A DNA stretch of 64,000 nucleotides from Azorinus chamasolen (GCA_963576725.1 OY755236.1:66017379-66081378), one strand, 5' to 3'. Numbered from the stretch's first letter, positions 36,930 to 48,302 are shown. A program made the numbers and translations. Notes: generated from the letters alone by a model not told the origin.

Positions 36930-37290
36930 CTCAGTATTTAACAGAGTTGTTAAAATACAAGTGATTTTTCTGACATAACTGGTGTTCCAAAGTCAATCTG
37001 AGTAATACTTGCAGGACTGTATTTGCCAATGGTAGTACACATTAACACAGTTTTTCATTGAAAAACTCTAAACTATTTACAGGACAAAAAGATAAACCTT
37101 TTAACAAACAAAGGGCCATAACTCTAGTGTCAATGTGATTGATACTTGCAGGGCTGTATTTCCTTATTAAACTTAACATTTACAAAAGAATTCATAGAAA
37201 AACTCCACAAACTATTTCTCAGATGACTCCAGACTGATGGAGAGACGGACGGACGGACAGAAAAACTCCAAACCAATTCTTAGATATGAC
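36930..37290 (+). repeat. Tandem element fragment, 'ataactggtgttcc' family
   Basis: Two units related to 24690-25600 (aatacttgcaggactgtatttgcc, aaaactctaaactatttac), then GACGGACGGACGGACAG. Confidence 0.6.
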
Positions 37291-37379
37291 TGTGGAGGGA
37301 CGGAAAGATGGAAACATGGATGCACAGACAAGGCAAACCTACAGCTAGGACAACAATTCCTTTAGATTCTAATATTTAT

Positions 37380-37627
37380 TTAACCCTTTACTCCATAAAT
37401 ATGTCTTTCTATGCCTTTGCAAACAGAGTAGACCCAGATCAGATTGCTCCTATAGGAGCCGTCTGGTCAGGGTCTGCTCCGTTTGCTTATGATATAATAT
37501 AGATATTATTCTTAAGGTTTCTGCCATGGCCAAAAATTCCTGTGTCCATGTTCTATTACAACAATTATTCTAAATAATATTCATGATGTCATTATTTCTT
37601 ACATATATTCATGGAGTACAGGGTTAA
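37380..37627 (+). mobile_element. TTAA MITE, subfamily A
   Basis: TTAACCCTTTACTCCATA / GAGTACAGGGTTAA. Hairpin: gcaaacagagtagacccagatc / tcagggtctgctccgtttgc around gctcctataggagc. Confidence 0.88.
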
Positions 37628-37729
37628 GCAATATATTATTACCAAAGAAGACCAGTGGATAAGAAAATCAAATATTAACAAATTATATGTTTACAGTTCA
37701 ATTTATTTCATAGAAAAGGTGAATTCTTA

Positions 37730-38480
37730 GGAGCCTCAGTGTGAAAGATTAGGGGGCCATCGGTGGGGTGTGAGCGTAGACATGGCTTGTATAAAATGGC
37801 TTCTTGAAAATGAAAAAGGGCCTTAATTTAGGCAATAATAGGCGGATTGTAATGGTATTTGAGTGCAACATTTGCCTGACTGAACATATTTTGTACCAAC
37901 TTTCAGAGACATCCGACCAACCAGTGTCTAGATACAGTTCCAGACAGGAATTAATCCTACATGAAATAGCTATTTAAGAGAAACAAAGGGCCTTAACCTT
38001 TTGCTATAAATAGTTGAAATGCAACAGCATTTTGGGTGCATTCCTGCAAAGTTTCAAAGAAATCTGACCAACCAGTACCAAGATATTGCTGTTAACTTCA
38101 GAGAAAATTTTCTATATATAATATTGCGTTTGGAAATTAGCAAAGGGCCATAATTTAGTCATTTAGAAGCAGACTGTAAAAGTTCATAACAAGTTTCAAT
38201 GAAATCTGACCAAGCTATTCCAAGATATGGCTCCAAATGGATAAATGTCTTGAACAAAAGGACTATTTGAAAGTAACAAAAGTCCACAACTCCTCTATCA
38301 GTTGTGGATCACAATGTCATTTCATGTGTATCAGCCAGTTATCTATATATACACTCCCTTCAAGTTTCAATGAAAACTGACTAAGTTATGGCTCTGGACA
38401 GAAAAGTGTGATGAGCAAACAGACAGACAGATGGACAGACAACTCCAAAACAGTATCCCTCTGATTTCAGTGGTGGGTAA
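37730..38480 (+). repeat. Tandem element, 'gggccttaattta' family
   Basis: Four loose units with 'aaagggcc(t/a)taa', 'aagtttcaa.gaaatctgacca' and 'ccaagatat.gct', ending GACAGACAGATGGACAGACAAC and a weak hairpin 'tatccctctgatttcagtggtggg'. Confidence 0.6.
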
Positions 38481-38657
38481 CAAAGAAATTAAAATATATT
38501 TCATGAGTCCAAAGATTTACCCATGCTTATCAAAGTAGTTAAGAAGAGTCACAGGTCATTCAGTATCAAGAGCTTGTACCTACATTCTGAAACATGGAGA
38601 AGACCACACTATTTAACTGAAAACAACCACAATTCACTTAGTTATGAATAGTATAGG

Positions 38658-38852
38658 TTAACTGTTTGCAAGCTAGCAGTGAATCCACGATATATATGCC
38701 AACAGTTTACATCCAGATGAGATGCCAAGAAACTTTTCATCTCATTAGGATCCAAATTGTTTGACACTCTGATTTTATTATTAGTGAAATGGAGAGTAAA
38801 TTTGGAAACAATAAATTTGGCAGACAATAACTATAAGTATGCAAAGAGTAAA
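38658..38852. mobile_element. TTAA MITE, subfamily C
   Basis: TTAACTGTTTGCAAGCTAG / TATGCAAAGAGTAAA. Centre: 'cagtttacatccagatgagatgcc' / 'catctcattaggatccaaattg'. It directly abuts the next MITE at a TTAA-like TAAA. Confidence 0.7.
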
Positions 38853-39085
38853 CCCTTTCCTTCTTATAAACGCATTTTCACGCATTTCTGAACAGAGTAG
38901 ACCCAGATAAGACTATTCCTACAGGAACCGTCTGATCAGGGTCTGCTGTTTGCTTTTGAGATTATATTGAGCTGATTCTACAATAAAAAAATATTCCTTA
39001 AAAAGTTTACATAATAAATTTGCAGCTAATAAATATTCACGGAGCCATAATTTCCCACATGAATACTGAACAGGGAAAGAGTTAT
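38849..39085 (+). mobile_element. TTAA MITE, subfamily A
   Basis: TAAACCCTTTCCTTC / CAGGGAAAGAGTTA. Hairpin: gagtagacccagataagac / gtctgatcagggtctgctg. Confidence 0.8.
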
Positions 39086-39089
39086 AGAG

Positions 39090-39225
39090 AATAATAGGTT
39101 AGTGCCGTAGATGGGACGCTTTATCCGACGAGGGGAGAAAACGTTGAGGCGAGGCTTGCCGAGCCTCAACTGTTTTCTCTCCGAGTCGGATAAAGGCGTC
39201 CCATCTACGACACTAACCTATTATT
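39090..39225. repeat. 136 bp near-perfect palindrome
   Basis: 'aataataggttagtgccgt' .. 'gatgggacgctttatccgac' .. 'gagaaaacgttgaggc' is mirrored by 'gcctcaactgttttctc' .. 'gtcggataaaggcgtcccatc' .. 'cactaacctattatt'. The loop is ~12 bp. GC content is higher than the surroundings. Confidence 0.9.
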
Positions 39226-39228
39226 CGA

Positions 39229-40097
39229 TTTATCCAGTCAATATAGTTAAATGTCTTTTTTATAGACTCATAACACTCTCGAAATAATTTACATTGAAAA
39301 TGCAGTTTTTCGATCAACGGATCCCTCCCTTTTCACTTCCATTTAGACGTAAATAGATCTAATGAGCTACCGCAGAGGAATATAGTTTCGATACTTGTAT
39401 TACTAGAAGGGAAACGTGGTTGAATTTGAAAAATAAGATGATTTGAATCGAGGGTCGATAAGTTATTTCAAACAGACATGATCTATATTCTTTGGTCAAA
39501 TTCGAGTTACGTAGTCTCGGTTTCTATTTTTAGATTCTACCTAACGTCACTCAGAAATCGATGGAACTGAACAGGCTATATTTAGGTTTATGACTATCAC
39601 CGCCCCTGTAAGAGTTTATCAATCAAATAATCATGAAAGTGAAAAGAAAACATTTACTATTTATCTGTCAATCTTTGCTTCCAGGTTTGATTTTATCAAA
39701 AACGGGGTTTGCCAGCGGTGGATTAAATTAATAAAAGTGATAAATCAACGTCATTTTGTATGTGGCCTCAGTGGCGTAATCGGTAAGGGCGACGTCTCTA
39801 GAGAGATTAGAATTAGTTTTTGTAGGATCAGGCGCGGGTTCGAATCCAGCTGTAGCCAATTATTTTTATTTTTTCTCATTTGAACAATTCTTCTGGTGAC
39901 CAAATAGATCTGTTAGATCTATTCCATCAACATGTTTATGAATATTTACAGAAAACTAAAATAGTTCCATGGTTATAGAATCATTACGCCTATCTACTAA
40001 CCTAATAAACCTTCCACTACCGGAAGTAACCTAATAAACCTAAGTTTATTTGCACCCCCTTTATTATGTCACTAGAGAAGCCTGGTGACTGGATAAA
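39229..40097. mobile_element. Possible DNA element with 12 bp inverted ends
   Basis: TTTATCCAGTCA at 39229-39240 and TGACTGGATAAA at 40086-40097 are exact inverse complements enclosing 869 bp. The left end touches the large palindrome. 'ctaacctaataaacc' near the right end echoes the palindrome arms. No transposase frame. Confidence 0.45.
39764..39858 (+). tRNA. tRNA-like sequence (pseudo-tRNA or SINE head)
   Basis: The A box tggcgtaatcgg (39772-39783) and B box ggttcgaatcc (39837-39847) both fit the Pol III consensus. ggcctca and tgtagcc can form 5 of 7 acceptor pairs, and T-runs follow. The anticodon region is too long (about 45 bp between the boxes' arms) and no clean cloverleaf forms. It could be an intron-bearing or decayed tRNA. 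Confidence 0.4.
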
Positions 40098-40229
40098 AAC
40101 ACTTTATCCTGGCAGGAACTGGTCTCCAGAAGAAATGACTTTCACCTTTCCTTAGAAGACTGGATTCTATACTGTGTAAATCTGATCTAGTATATGCATG
40201 CCAGACACATTTTTTGCAGTTTGAACTAT

Positions 40230-40479
40230 TTAACCCTTTCCCTGTTGAATATTCATGTAAGAAATTATACTGATATCATGTATAGTTATTAGCTGAATGT
40301 TTATAGTTAATATGTACATAGAATGTTTTGGTATTATTAGAAACTGTAGTCCGATATATATACTTAAATAAGAAAATAGAGCAGACCCTGATCAGATGGG
40401 TCCTACAAGAGCCATCTGATCTGGGTCAAATCTGTTTGCAAAGGTATGAAAAAGGCATTTATATGAAGGAAAGGGTTAA
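40230..40479 (-). mobile_element. TTAA MITE, subfamily A
   Basis: TTAACCCTTTCCCTGTTG / GAAGGAAAGGGTTAA. Hairpin: gagcagaccctgatcagatggg / gccatctgatctgggtcaaatctg. Confidence 0.87.
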
Positions 40480-40675
40480 GACAAAACACAAAACTGTGGA
40501 ATTTTAAACAGAACATAAGCAACACACCTCTTCCACCCTCTTTAGGGGTATAAGGAGACATGCTATGACCATAATAGTCTAAAATGGACTAAATACTTTA
40601 TATATGGTATGTCCTCACATAATATTCACATGTGATTCACAAAAATCAACTAAGAAAATAAAACAAACATACCGT

Positions 40676-40944
40676 TTAACCCTTTACCTTTTAAAAACAT
40701 TATCAATATTAATTTAGATTTATGTCATATTGACACTGGAAGTTTTGCAAACAATGGAGACCCAGATCAGATGGCTCCTGCAGGAGAGCTCAGCTCTGTG
40801 TCTGCACTGTTTGTTTATGAAATTATAATAGGGTCTATCAATACCACGGAATCCTATGTATATATGCCAGAATAAAACAATCAGCAAATAAATATTCATG
40901 GTGTCATTATTTTTTACACAAATATTCAACAGGGAAAGTGTTAT
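40676..40944 (+). mobile_element. TTAA MITE, subfamily A
   Basis: TTAACCCTTTACCTTTTA / ACAGGGAAAGTGTTA. The left hairpin arm gcaaacaatggagacccagatcag is intact; the right arm is diverged (ctctgtgtctgcactgtttg). Confidence 0.75.
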
Positions 40945-41440
40945 AAGGCTTATCTATGATGTAAAAGGTTAAACTTGATAAAGGAGCGTAACATAACGAA
41001 ACTCAATATTAATGGAACAAGAATGTAAATTCCTCTGAGAACATTAAGGACAGGGTAATGCAAAGATACTATAAAAGCATTATATCAGCAAATTTGTGAT
41101 AACATTTGCAAGAAAATCAGAGCCAGGACAGGCTGTGAATAATTCAGGTCTCTTGTTAGTATCTCAATTGTTTGGTACTTTGTGAATATTTTTAAAAAGA
41201 AGAAATATTTACTTTCACTATAATTCTGTCCATAAGACACAGATGCACTGACTTCGGAATAACTGCATATCAACTTTAACGAGAATTTCAGGAGCTCCCA
41301 AAAAACCATTTTCATTCAGACACAAAACCAAGAACAATATGTAATGGGTTAATGCTGATATACAAACTTTAAAGCCAACTGTGCAAGCACTGATCAGAAG
41401 ACCTGCTCAGTCTACACCAAATTTTCTTCAAAGGACTAAG

Positions 41441-41775
41441 CTGTTGACCTTGACCATGAAATTTGACCTTGGCCTTGACAAGGCACCCTTCAATAGTTGT
41501 AGCTTCATGAGATGTGTTACATATCAAGCATAAAAGTACAAATTGTTTTTATATCTAAAAGCTCAAAAGGCCAAGGATAAAGTTTGACAGACCAACACAC
41601 AAACTAGAAAATGTCTGTAAGACTCGGCGATGCCCCCATGGTGGTGCTTGACAATGAAAAAACTGCACATACAAGTATGACAGACAGACAGACAAGCGTG
41701 ACACACTGACAGACAGACAGATGGACGAACAGGTGCAAAACATAATGGCCCCTATCGTCAATGGGGGCATAAAAA
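41441..41775 (+). repeat. Tandem-type element, 3' part
   Basis: 'gttgaccttgaccatgaaatttgacc', 'tgacaaggcaccc' and 'cagacagacagacaag', then hairpin 'atggcccctatcgtcaatgggggcataaaaa'. It shares its end with 8557-9127. Confidence 0.65.
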
Positions 41776-41789
41776 GTATAACAAGCAGC

Positions 41790-42130
41790 TGCATGGTAAA
41801 TTTATAAGTCATTTGACCTAGACCTTGAACTTGCGGGCAGCATGGGTTGGGTGTGCAATGGAAGTATAGATGGTATCTAATGTGTATATTCCATGTGAAT
41901 AGCTAGTGGTTAGGGAGATAAAAGATGAGGAAAAAACTGTGACAACTGCACGTAAATGTGACAACCACCTGCACATAAAATTTCCAAGTCATTTGACCTT
42001 GGGATTGTGGGCAGCATGGGTGGGTTGCCAAATGATAGCACAGATGGTGATTAATGTGTATGTGAAGTGTCATGTATATAGGTGTAGAAATTACTGACAT
42101 ATAACACTTTATAGTAAAGCATGACACACG
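41790..42130 (+). repeat. ~160 bp duplication
   Basis: 'agtcatttgacct.g..cttg.gggcagcatggg' occurs at 41807 and 41987 in the same context, including 'aaaaactgtgacaactgcac..gtgacaacc'. Probably two units of another tandem element. Confidence 0.55.
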
Positions 42131-42382
42131 GACAACCAGAGCATACAAAATATTTTGGGGTAATAAAGGTTTCAAACTAAGATGACTATATCTATCCGTT
42201 ACATCCCTCACAACTTATCCATAACATTGATATTTTCAGGTATTATGGAACAATGGACAGACCCAATCACAACTACAAAAGATTTTTCAAAATGACAAAT
42301 CTACCCAAAGCCTCATCCAAAGTACATAATATTCCTACAATGACGAAAGGATCTGTTGTAATAGGGAGACTTGGCTACTTAC

Positions 42383-42477
42383 ATCATATGCTCCTACTTT
42401 AATCTGAGCATACAGTCTGTGCTGGTCCTCATCCCAGAACGGAGGGTAACCAACAAGGAGAATGTACAATATCACAC
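42383..42477 (-). CDS. CaMKII: CaMKII exon, kinase C-lobe (helix F-G)
   Basis: Minus-strand exon of 95 bp. It completes Gly and reads [20 protein letters not shown] then [21 protein letters not shown] is the conserved loop before helix G in CaMK-family kinases. Acceptor ttttcag, donor gtaagta. Entry phase 1, exit phase 0. The size equals the conserved CAMK2 exon size. It is followed in transcript order by a 9.4 kb intron. Confidence 0.96.
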
Positions 42478-42583
42478 CTGAAAAACATATACAAAACGGT
42501 TTCTACATAAACCTTTACCTGATAAATATTCATGTAAGAAATAATGAAAACAGGAATATTATCTAGAACTGTCAATATATATA

Positions 42584-43711
42584 CAGTATAACGGCGTTAT
42601 TTCGACTCTCGTTTTTCCGAGATACCCTCTTATTCCGAGGGAATGTTGAGGTCCCGGCTGAAATTCTATCAAATATAATTGAAAATACCTGCAATAATCC
42701 GAATAGCGATAATCCGAAAATTCGAGCATGTGTGCTGGTCCCGCGGATCATTCTGGTTCCTTTTATTGATTGTTTAATTCGAGCACGGTGTTTTCCCACC
42801 TCCGAGGTAATTATTCACACCTTCTCGATACGTGGTCGTGACCTTTTGAAAGATCCATCTATGGGACATTAGATCTTCCAAATGTGTGAATAACACATTC
42901 ATTGATTGCAGACTTTACTTTGGTGTAAATAATGATGAGAATTTAGTAGACTGAAGTCTTAATAAACAAAGAGTCACAATCATAATTTGCATACGTTCGC
43001 AAACGTGTTGTGATTTTTCGGTACCGCTGAAAGGGTGCCATATAACGTCCTTCTGCTTTAAATTTAGAAATAGTGCAGTGCTTTTCGTGTAGTGCTTTGA
43101 AATTCGCAATATTTTTGTTAATTTTAGACAGTCTCGTTCATGCAGACTCTTGCTACGAGAGATGAACGGGAATAACTATGTCAGACGAAAAAAGCCGAGT
43201 GTTCCGATTATTAATTAATTTGGTCACTCGCCCTGATTTCCCTTACTACGAAACAGCACGGGAATGAAACGAAAATGTTTGTTTGTGCACCAACTCAGCA
43301 CCAACAACTAAATTAATGTCGACAAATGGAAAATATGCAAAATAAACGACATAACGCTATATGCCACGAGTGTTCAAGGGATATGTCTAAATGGTTTGAA
43401 ACAAGTTTTGAGTTTATTTTGAAGGGTCCGTTGAACGGACCCATACAAATTATACTGTTCAAAACTTCGGTCGCCGATGTAAATGGTGTTTTCTGTTATC
43501 ACTTATATAAGGAAAGAATCGATGAATTATATACGCATTGAAGCTTATGATAATGTTAAAAAGTTTAATGTGAAGAAATATGCTTCCTCTTGTCGTCAAA
43601 CAATGCTCTTGAAAATGACACAAAATGCTAGAGATCGGTTATTTCGAGCATTGCGATAATCCGAGGTTTTTGCTGATTCCCGACGGTGCTCGAAATATCG
43701 CCAATATACTG
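42584..43711. mobile_element. pogo/Tigger-like element, 1128 bp, non-autonomous
   Basis: CAGTATAACGGCGTTATTTCGA at the left is matched by an inverse TCGAAATATCGCCAATATACTG at the right, each bordered by TA (42582-42583, 43712-43713). Subterminal 'gcgataatccga' and 'ttattccgag' motifs recur. Short frames inside (43326-43541 plus; 42572-42799 minus) do not resemble an intact transposase. CAGTATA ends and TA sites are typical of pogo-type Tc1/mariner relatives. Confidence 0.75.
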
Positions 43712-43734
43712 TATCATGAATATCCCCACACAGC

Positions 43735-44177
43735 AACCTAGATTGCAAATCCAGGGGGAGATAATTCTGCAATGCCTAGCGCTAAACATATGAAAATTTG
43801 GTCTTGCATATCTACTATTCGTGGTAATGATTTATGGCAAGTATCAATTCAATAACTTTCAAATTGAAGATGGATTTTGTACTGACACCAACTACTCGGG
43901 TTTTATGCCAAAATGACAAAAATACTCAATGTTCAAGGGGAAATAATTCTGCAATGCCTCCATGCTAAAAACATGAAAACTGCATCTTGCACATCTACTA
44001 TTCGTGGTTATTATGTATTCCCAAATACAAATTCAACTTTCAAATTGCATGAGGAGTTTGCGACATCAAGTACCCATGTTAAAATGCTGACAGATGGACT
44101 GGAACAACCGCCAAACGATTTGCCAGATCAAACAGCCGCCAGGGGGATTCTAGTATACCCCCCCCCCCCCCCCCCCC
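43735..44177 (+). repeat. Two-unit tandem element ending in poly(C)
   Basis: 'gg.gataattctgcaatgcct', 'acatatgaaaa.tt' and 'cttgca.atctactattcgtggt' repeat ~190 bp apart. The 3' part is 'gccgccagggggattctagtata', then 20 C (44158-44177), which may be the half of a lost C/G hairpin. Confidence 0.6.
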
Positions 44178-44299
44178 ATATCATAAATTGTTTGCAGGGG
44201 TGTAATTAGGTGAATATTTATCATGGCATATAAACACAGAAATATCTGGCCATGACAGAAACTGTAGAATCAGATCTATATTATTCATTACGCAAACAG

Positions 44300-45112
44300 A
44301 GGAGTCTCCGAAACCTTGACAAGATAAGGTCCTGGTGACCTTGACCTTTGACCTAGTGACCTCAACTATAGGGGTCATCTAGTGGTCACGACCAACTACC
44401 ACAGCAAGTTTGAAGATCCCGAACCAAACCATTTAGCAGTTATTAATTGGAAACCATTTCATCAGTTAAGGTCATGATGACATTGACCTTTGACCTAGTG
44501 ACCTCAATATCAATAGGGGTCTTCTAGTTGTCATGACCAACCACCACAGCAAGTTTGAAGATCCTAAGCCAAACCCTTGAGCAGTTATTGGTTGGAAACC
44601 ATTTCACTAGTTAAGGTCATGGTGACCTTGACCTTTGACCTAGTGACCTCAAAAACAACAGGGCTCATCTAGTTGTCATGATCAACCACCTAAGCAAATT
44701 TGAAGATCCTAAGCCAAACCCTTGAGCAGTTACTGATCAGAAACCATTTTACCTGATAAGGTCATGGTGACCTTGACCTTTGACCTAGTGACCTAAAAAA
44801 GAATAGGGGTCATCCAGAAGTCATGACCAACTACCGCAGCAAGTTTGAAGATTCTAAGCCAAACCCTTGAGCAGTTATTGATCAGAAACCATTTAGCCAG
44901 TTAAGGTCATGGTGACCTTGACCTTTGACCTAGTGACCTAAATAACAATAGGGGTCATCTAGTGTTCATGACCAACACCACAGCAAGTTTGAAGATTCTA
45001 TGCCAGGTCGTTTATTAGTTATCGTTCGGAAACCATCGATCTACCGACCGACAGACCGACCGACATGTGCAAAGCGATATACCCCCATCTTTTCAAAAGG
45101 GGGGTATAAATA
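44300..45112 (+). repeat. Tandem AAGGTCA-type array, five units of ~147 bp
   Basis: Each unit has 'ggtgaccttgacctttgacc' (once 'gatgacattgacc'), 'tagtgacctcaa', 'caataggggtcatctag', 'caccacagcaagtttgaag' and 'cttgagcagttattg'. It ends CGACCGACAGACCGACCGAC and hairpin 'tacccccatcttttcaaaaggggggtataaa' in two arms. Confidence 0.85.
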
Positions 45113-45325
45113 TCATCAGGCTCTCTGTTTGACAATCTGAAATCGTTTGGAAATCTTTCATTACTTCAGAAGGTTAGACAATGTATTTACTACAGTTAAA
45201 TATGTCAAAAGGTGAAGAAATGATCAATTGTACTTCATGGTAGACAAAAAGACCTTAAAATAGTACAGGATAAGTTTGTTTCCCTAACCTTGATGAGGTA
45301 CAGTGTTAACAGTGTCAATTTAGTT

Positions 45326-45586
45326 TTAACCCTAAATGCATTTTCTCGCCTTTTACAAAAAGAGCAGACCAAGATCAGACTGCTCCTGTAGGACCTGTCT
45401 GACCAAAGTCTGCTCTGTTTGCTTGTGACATGATACAGAGTTGATTCTACAGTTTTTGTGAATTTTTTTGAAAGTTTTTGTCAATGTCAACAATTCCATT
45501 GGAAATTGTACACTATAAAAATTGAGCTAATAAATATTCATGATGCCATTACTTCTTACATGGATATTCAACAGGTAAAGGGTTAA
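45326..45586 (+). mobile_element. TTAA MITE, subfamily A
   Basis: TTAACCCTAAATGC / CAGGTAAAGGGTTAA. Hairpin: gagcagaccaagatcagactgctcc / gtctgaccaaagtctgctctgtttgc. Confidence 0.8.
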
Positions 45587-45739
45587 TCCTTTACCTTATG
45601 AAGACATGCATGAAATAATGATATCAACTATATTAATTACATGAAGCAGACCCTGATTAGATTGCTCCTACAGGAACTGTCAGATCTGGTTGTACTGTTT
45701 GTCACCACATGAAATGGTATTTCTGAGATAAAGGTATAA
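45583..45739 (-). mobile_element. TTAA MITE sharing its TTAA with its neighbour
   Basis: Begins at the same TTAA that ends the previous copy (GGTTAATCCTTTACC). Hairpin: gcagaccctgattagattgctcc / gtcagatctggttgtactg. The right end is worn (gataaaggtataa). Confidence 0.65.
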
Positions 45740-46001
45740 GTTTGTATACAATCATGCTGTACATGTTATGGTCTGGCACATTCTGAAGTTTGAAAACATC
45801 ATTTCAATAAAATCTTGTAGTAGAAGATCAAGAAGTTTAGCAAAAGCACACCAAATAAAAATTTCCCAAGACAGATTCTATCTGAACAAATGTGTAATTT
45901 GTTTCATACCAAATGGAATACAGTCACAAGATTTATCAAAGATACTAGGAATTTCAGTAACTGTTGCATGTCAATCTGACAGTGTTCAAAGGCTATCTTA
46001 C

Positions 46002-46085
46002 CACATGCCCACACATCTACTGGCTTGCCATATGGATCTTTGCGTAACACTTCTGGTGATAAATACCCGGGCGTACCCGCAAAAC
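46002..46085 (-). CDS. CaMKII: CaMKII exon, activation segment
   Basis: Minus-strand exon of 84 bp. It completes the split Gly codon and reads [20 protein letters not shown] then [16 protein letters not shown] is the activation segment with the APE-equivalent SPE, and DVWACG begins helix F. The acceptor is a 9-T run followed by CAG; the donor is gtaagat. Phase 1 at both ends joins cleanly to the exons at 51688 and 42383. An interspersed tandem-repeat element starts about 13 bp upstream of this exon's acceptor, so its branch point probably lies inside that element. The identity is close to the fly and vertebrate proteins known to me. Confidence 0.96.
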
Positions 46086-47971
46086 CTGAAAAAAAAAGAA
46101 CAAGGGCATGTTGTATTGCTATGCAAGACATGAGTCCCCCACCGGACTGAAAAAAAACCTCCACTCTCCCCACCCCACCCACCCATGGTGTGGTTGACCA
46201 TGGTATATACAAGACCACCTGAATGGTATTAGTACCTACTTTCATACATTGAATCAGTAAATAAAAAGTTATTGTCCCGACAAGAAAATATGAAAAAGGG
46301 GAGTAACTCCAATAATATTAATGCTAGAGTTATTGCCTTTGTGCATGACACTACACCTCATCATACTTGTTCCATATGAGAAGTTTCAAATCAATTGAAC
46401 CAGTACATAAAGAGTTATTAACTGGATTAAAAATATGAAAAGGGGGAAGAACTCCAAAAATATAGATGCTAGAGTTATGGCCCTTGTGCATGACACTACC
46501 CCTCATCATGATTGTTCCATATGTGAAGTTTCAAATCAATTGAACCAGTAGATAGAGTTATTGTCCGGACAAAAAAAATATGTAAAAGGGGAATAACTCC
46601 AAAAATATTGATGCTAGAGTTATGGCCCTTGTGCATGACACTACTCCTCATCATGCTTCTTCAATGTGTGAAGTTATAATGAATTTGGCCTAACTTTGTA
46701 GGAGATATGGCCCGGACACTAAGTGTGAGACGGACTGACAAGAAAATATGAAAAAGGGGAAGAACTCCAAAAATATTGATGCTAGAGTTATGGCCCTTGG
46801 GCATGACACTACCCCTCATCATGATTGTTCCATATGTGAAGTTTCAAATCAATTGAACCAGTAGATAAAGAGTTATTGTCCGGACAAAAAATATGTAAAA
46901 GGGGAATAACTCCAAAAATATTGATGCTAGAGTTATGGCCCTTGTGCATGACACTACTCCTCATCATGCTTCTTCAATGTGTGAAGTTATAATGAATTTG
47001 GCCTAACTTTATAGGAGATATGGCCCGGACACGAAGCGTGACAGACGGACTGACAAGAAAATATGACAAGAGGGCCAGAATGGCCCTGACATCGCTCACC
47101 AGACAATCAGATATGTTTCTATTATTATGACCATCCCTGGGGCGTGCCAATTTTGACCCCAGGGACACAATATATAACTTTTGTAGATGACCTAAATATG
47201 AAGCTAAGTGCCAAATATGAAATCTGAGAACATTCCAGTTTCAAAGGACAAGATTTTCAAAGTTTGCACTATAAAATTGTTTCTATTGAAAACTGACCAA
47301 CCCTGGGGTGGGGCCTATTTTGACAACAGGGGCATAATTTATATAACTTTTGTAGAGGATCAGAAAATGGTGCTATGAGCCAAATATGAAAGCTGAGAAC
47401 CCTGTAGATTCAGAAAAGAAGATTTTCAAAGTTTTCACTATACGTTTCTATAGACAAGAGGGCCATTGAAAGTGTTAATTTTTCAGACAAACAAGTTACA
47501 GATGACAGAAACCCTATCACTGCTGAGCATAATTTGACTGAAATTAGCACACAGTTTGGATTCTGATCTGACACATATGTAACTTCATATGTGGTTTGTA
47601 CAAGAGAGTTAATTGTAAGATTGATATGTATTAAACGGGGAGATTTTAATTATGCAAGGCCATACAAAGTTCTGACTAAAGAAAATCAACTGACCTCTCA
47701 AATAATCAACTGTTCCTCTGAAAAGGTATGTGTACCCTAGCATTCCAAACTGATTTTTTGCATTTGAATATTATTATAAATTATTACATAATAATTTCAT
47801 ATTCATAAGTTGAACTTAATATTTTCAAGTAATACAATTACATGTTAAAAATTATTTCATAATTTATTTAAAATCTTTAATTTGGCATTCTGGAGCCTTT
47901 ACATGATTTACCCTTCTTCTGAACTGCAGGGCAGGTTATAATAATGTCATAATGCCAATCACTATTATTAA

Positions 47972-48302
47972 TTAACCCTTCCCTCATATAAACGTGTTTT
48001 CACACATTTGAAAATCAGTAGACCAGATCAGATGCCTCCTATAGGAGCCATCTGATCAGGGTCTGCTCTGTTTGTTAATGGAATTTGACAGATCTGTTCC
48101 TTTAATTTCTAAAATGGCTACAATGTTCTACCTACAATATTCCATTATAACTATTTTGTCTATGAATATTCAGTAGGTTGTGAAATTTGGGGGAAAAAAT
48201 GCTACAATGTTTCACCTTCCATACTTCACTTTAACTATTTTGTTCATGAATATGCAATAGGCATTCAAATTAATAATAAACACAGAACAGGCAAAGGGTT
48301 AA
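47972..48302 (+). mobile_element. TTAA MITE, subfamily A, long form
   Basis: TTAACCCTTCCCTCATAT / GGCAAAGGGTTAA. Hairpin: cagtagaccagatcagatgcctcc / ggagccatctgatcagggtctgctctg. A ~75 bp segment ('gctacaatgtt..cacct' to 'tgaatat.cagtagg') is duplicated in the right half, explaining the extra length. Confidence 0.8.

Larger units (their letters stand above)
42505..44305 (-). mobile_element. Subfamily A MITE split by ~1.6 kb of inserts
   Basis: The left part 42505-42580 ('aacctttacctgataaatattcatgtaagaaataatg') resumes at ~44205 with 'gaatatttatcatggcatataaacacagaaatatctggcc' and 'gcagatt..aactgtagaatcagatctatatt'-type interior, as in the 21419 copy. The hairpin and right end are lost at the 44300 array. 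Confidence 0.55.

Noticed and set aside
39590..39883. 97-codon plus-strand frame
   Set aside because: It runs through the tRNA-like sequence and has no recognisable domain.
43326..43541. Intact transposase in the pogo-like element
   Set aside because: The frame is only 71 codons with no DDE or helix-turn-helix motif that I can recognise. The element looks non-autonomous.
45904..46245. A 113-codon minus-strand frame as one CDS
   Set aside because: Only 46002-46085 is conserved kinase sequence and it is bounded by AG and GT splice sites. The rest is intron and repeat.
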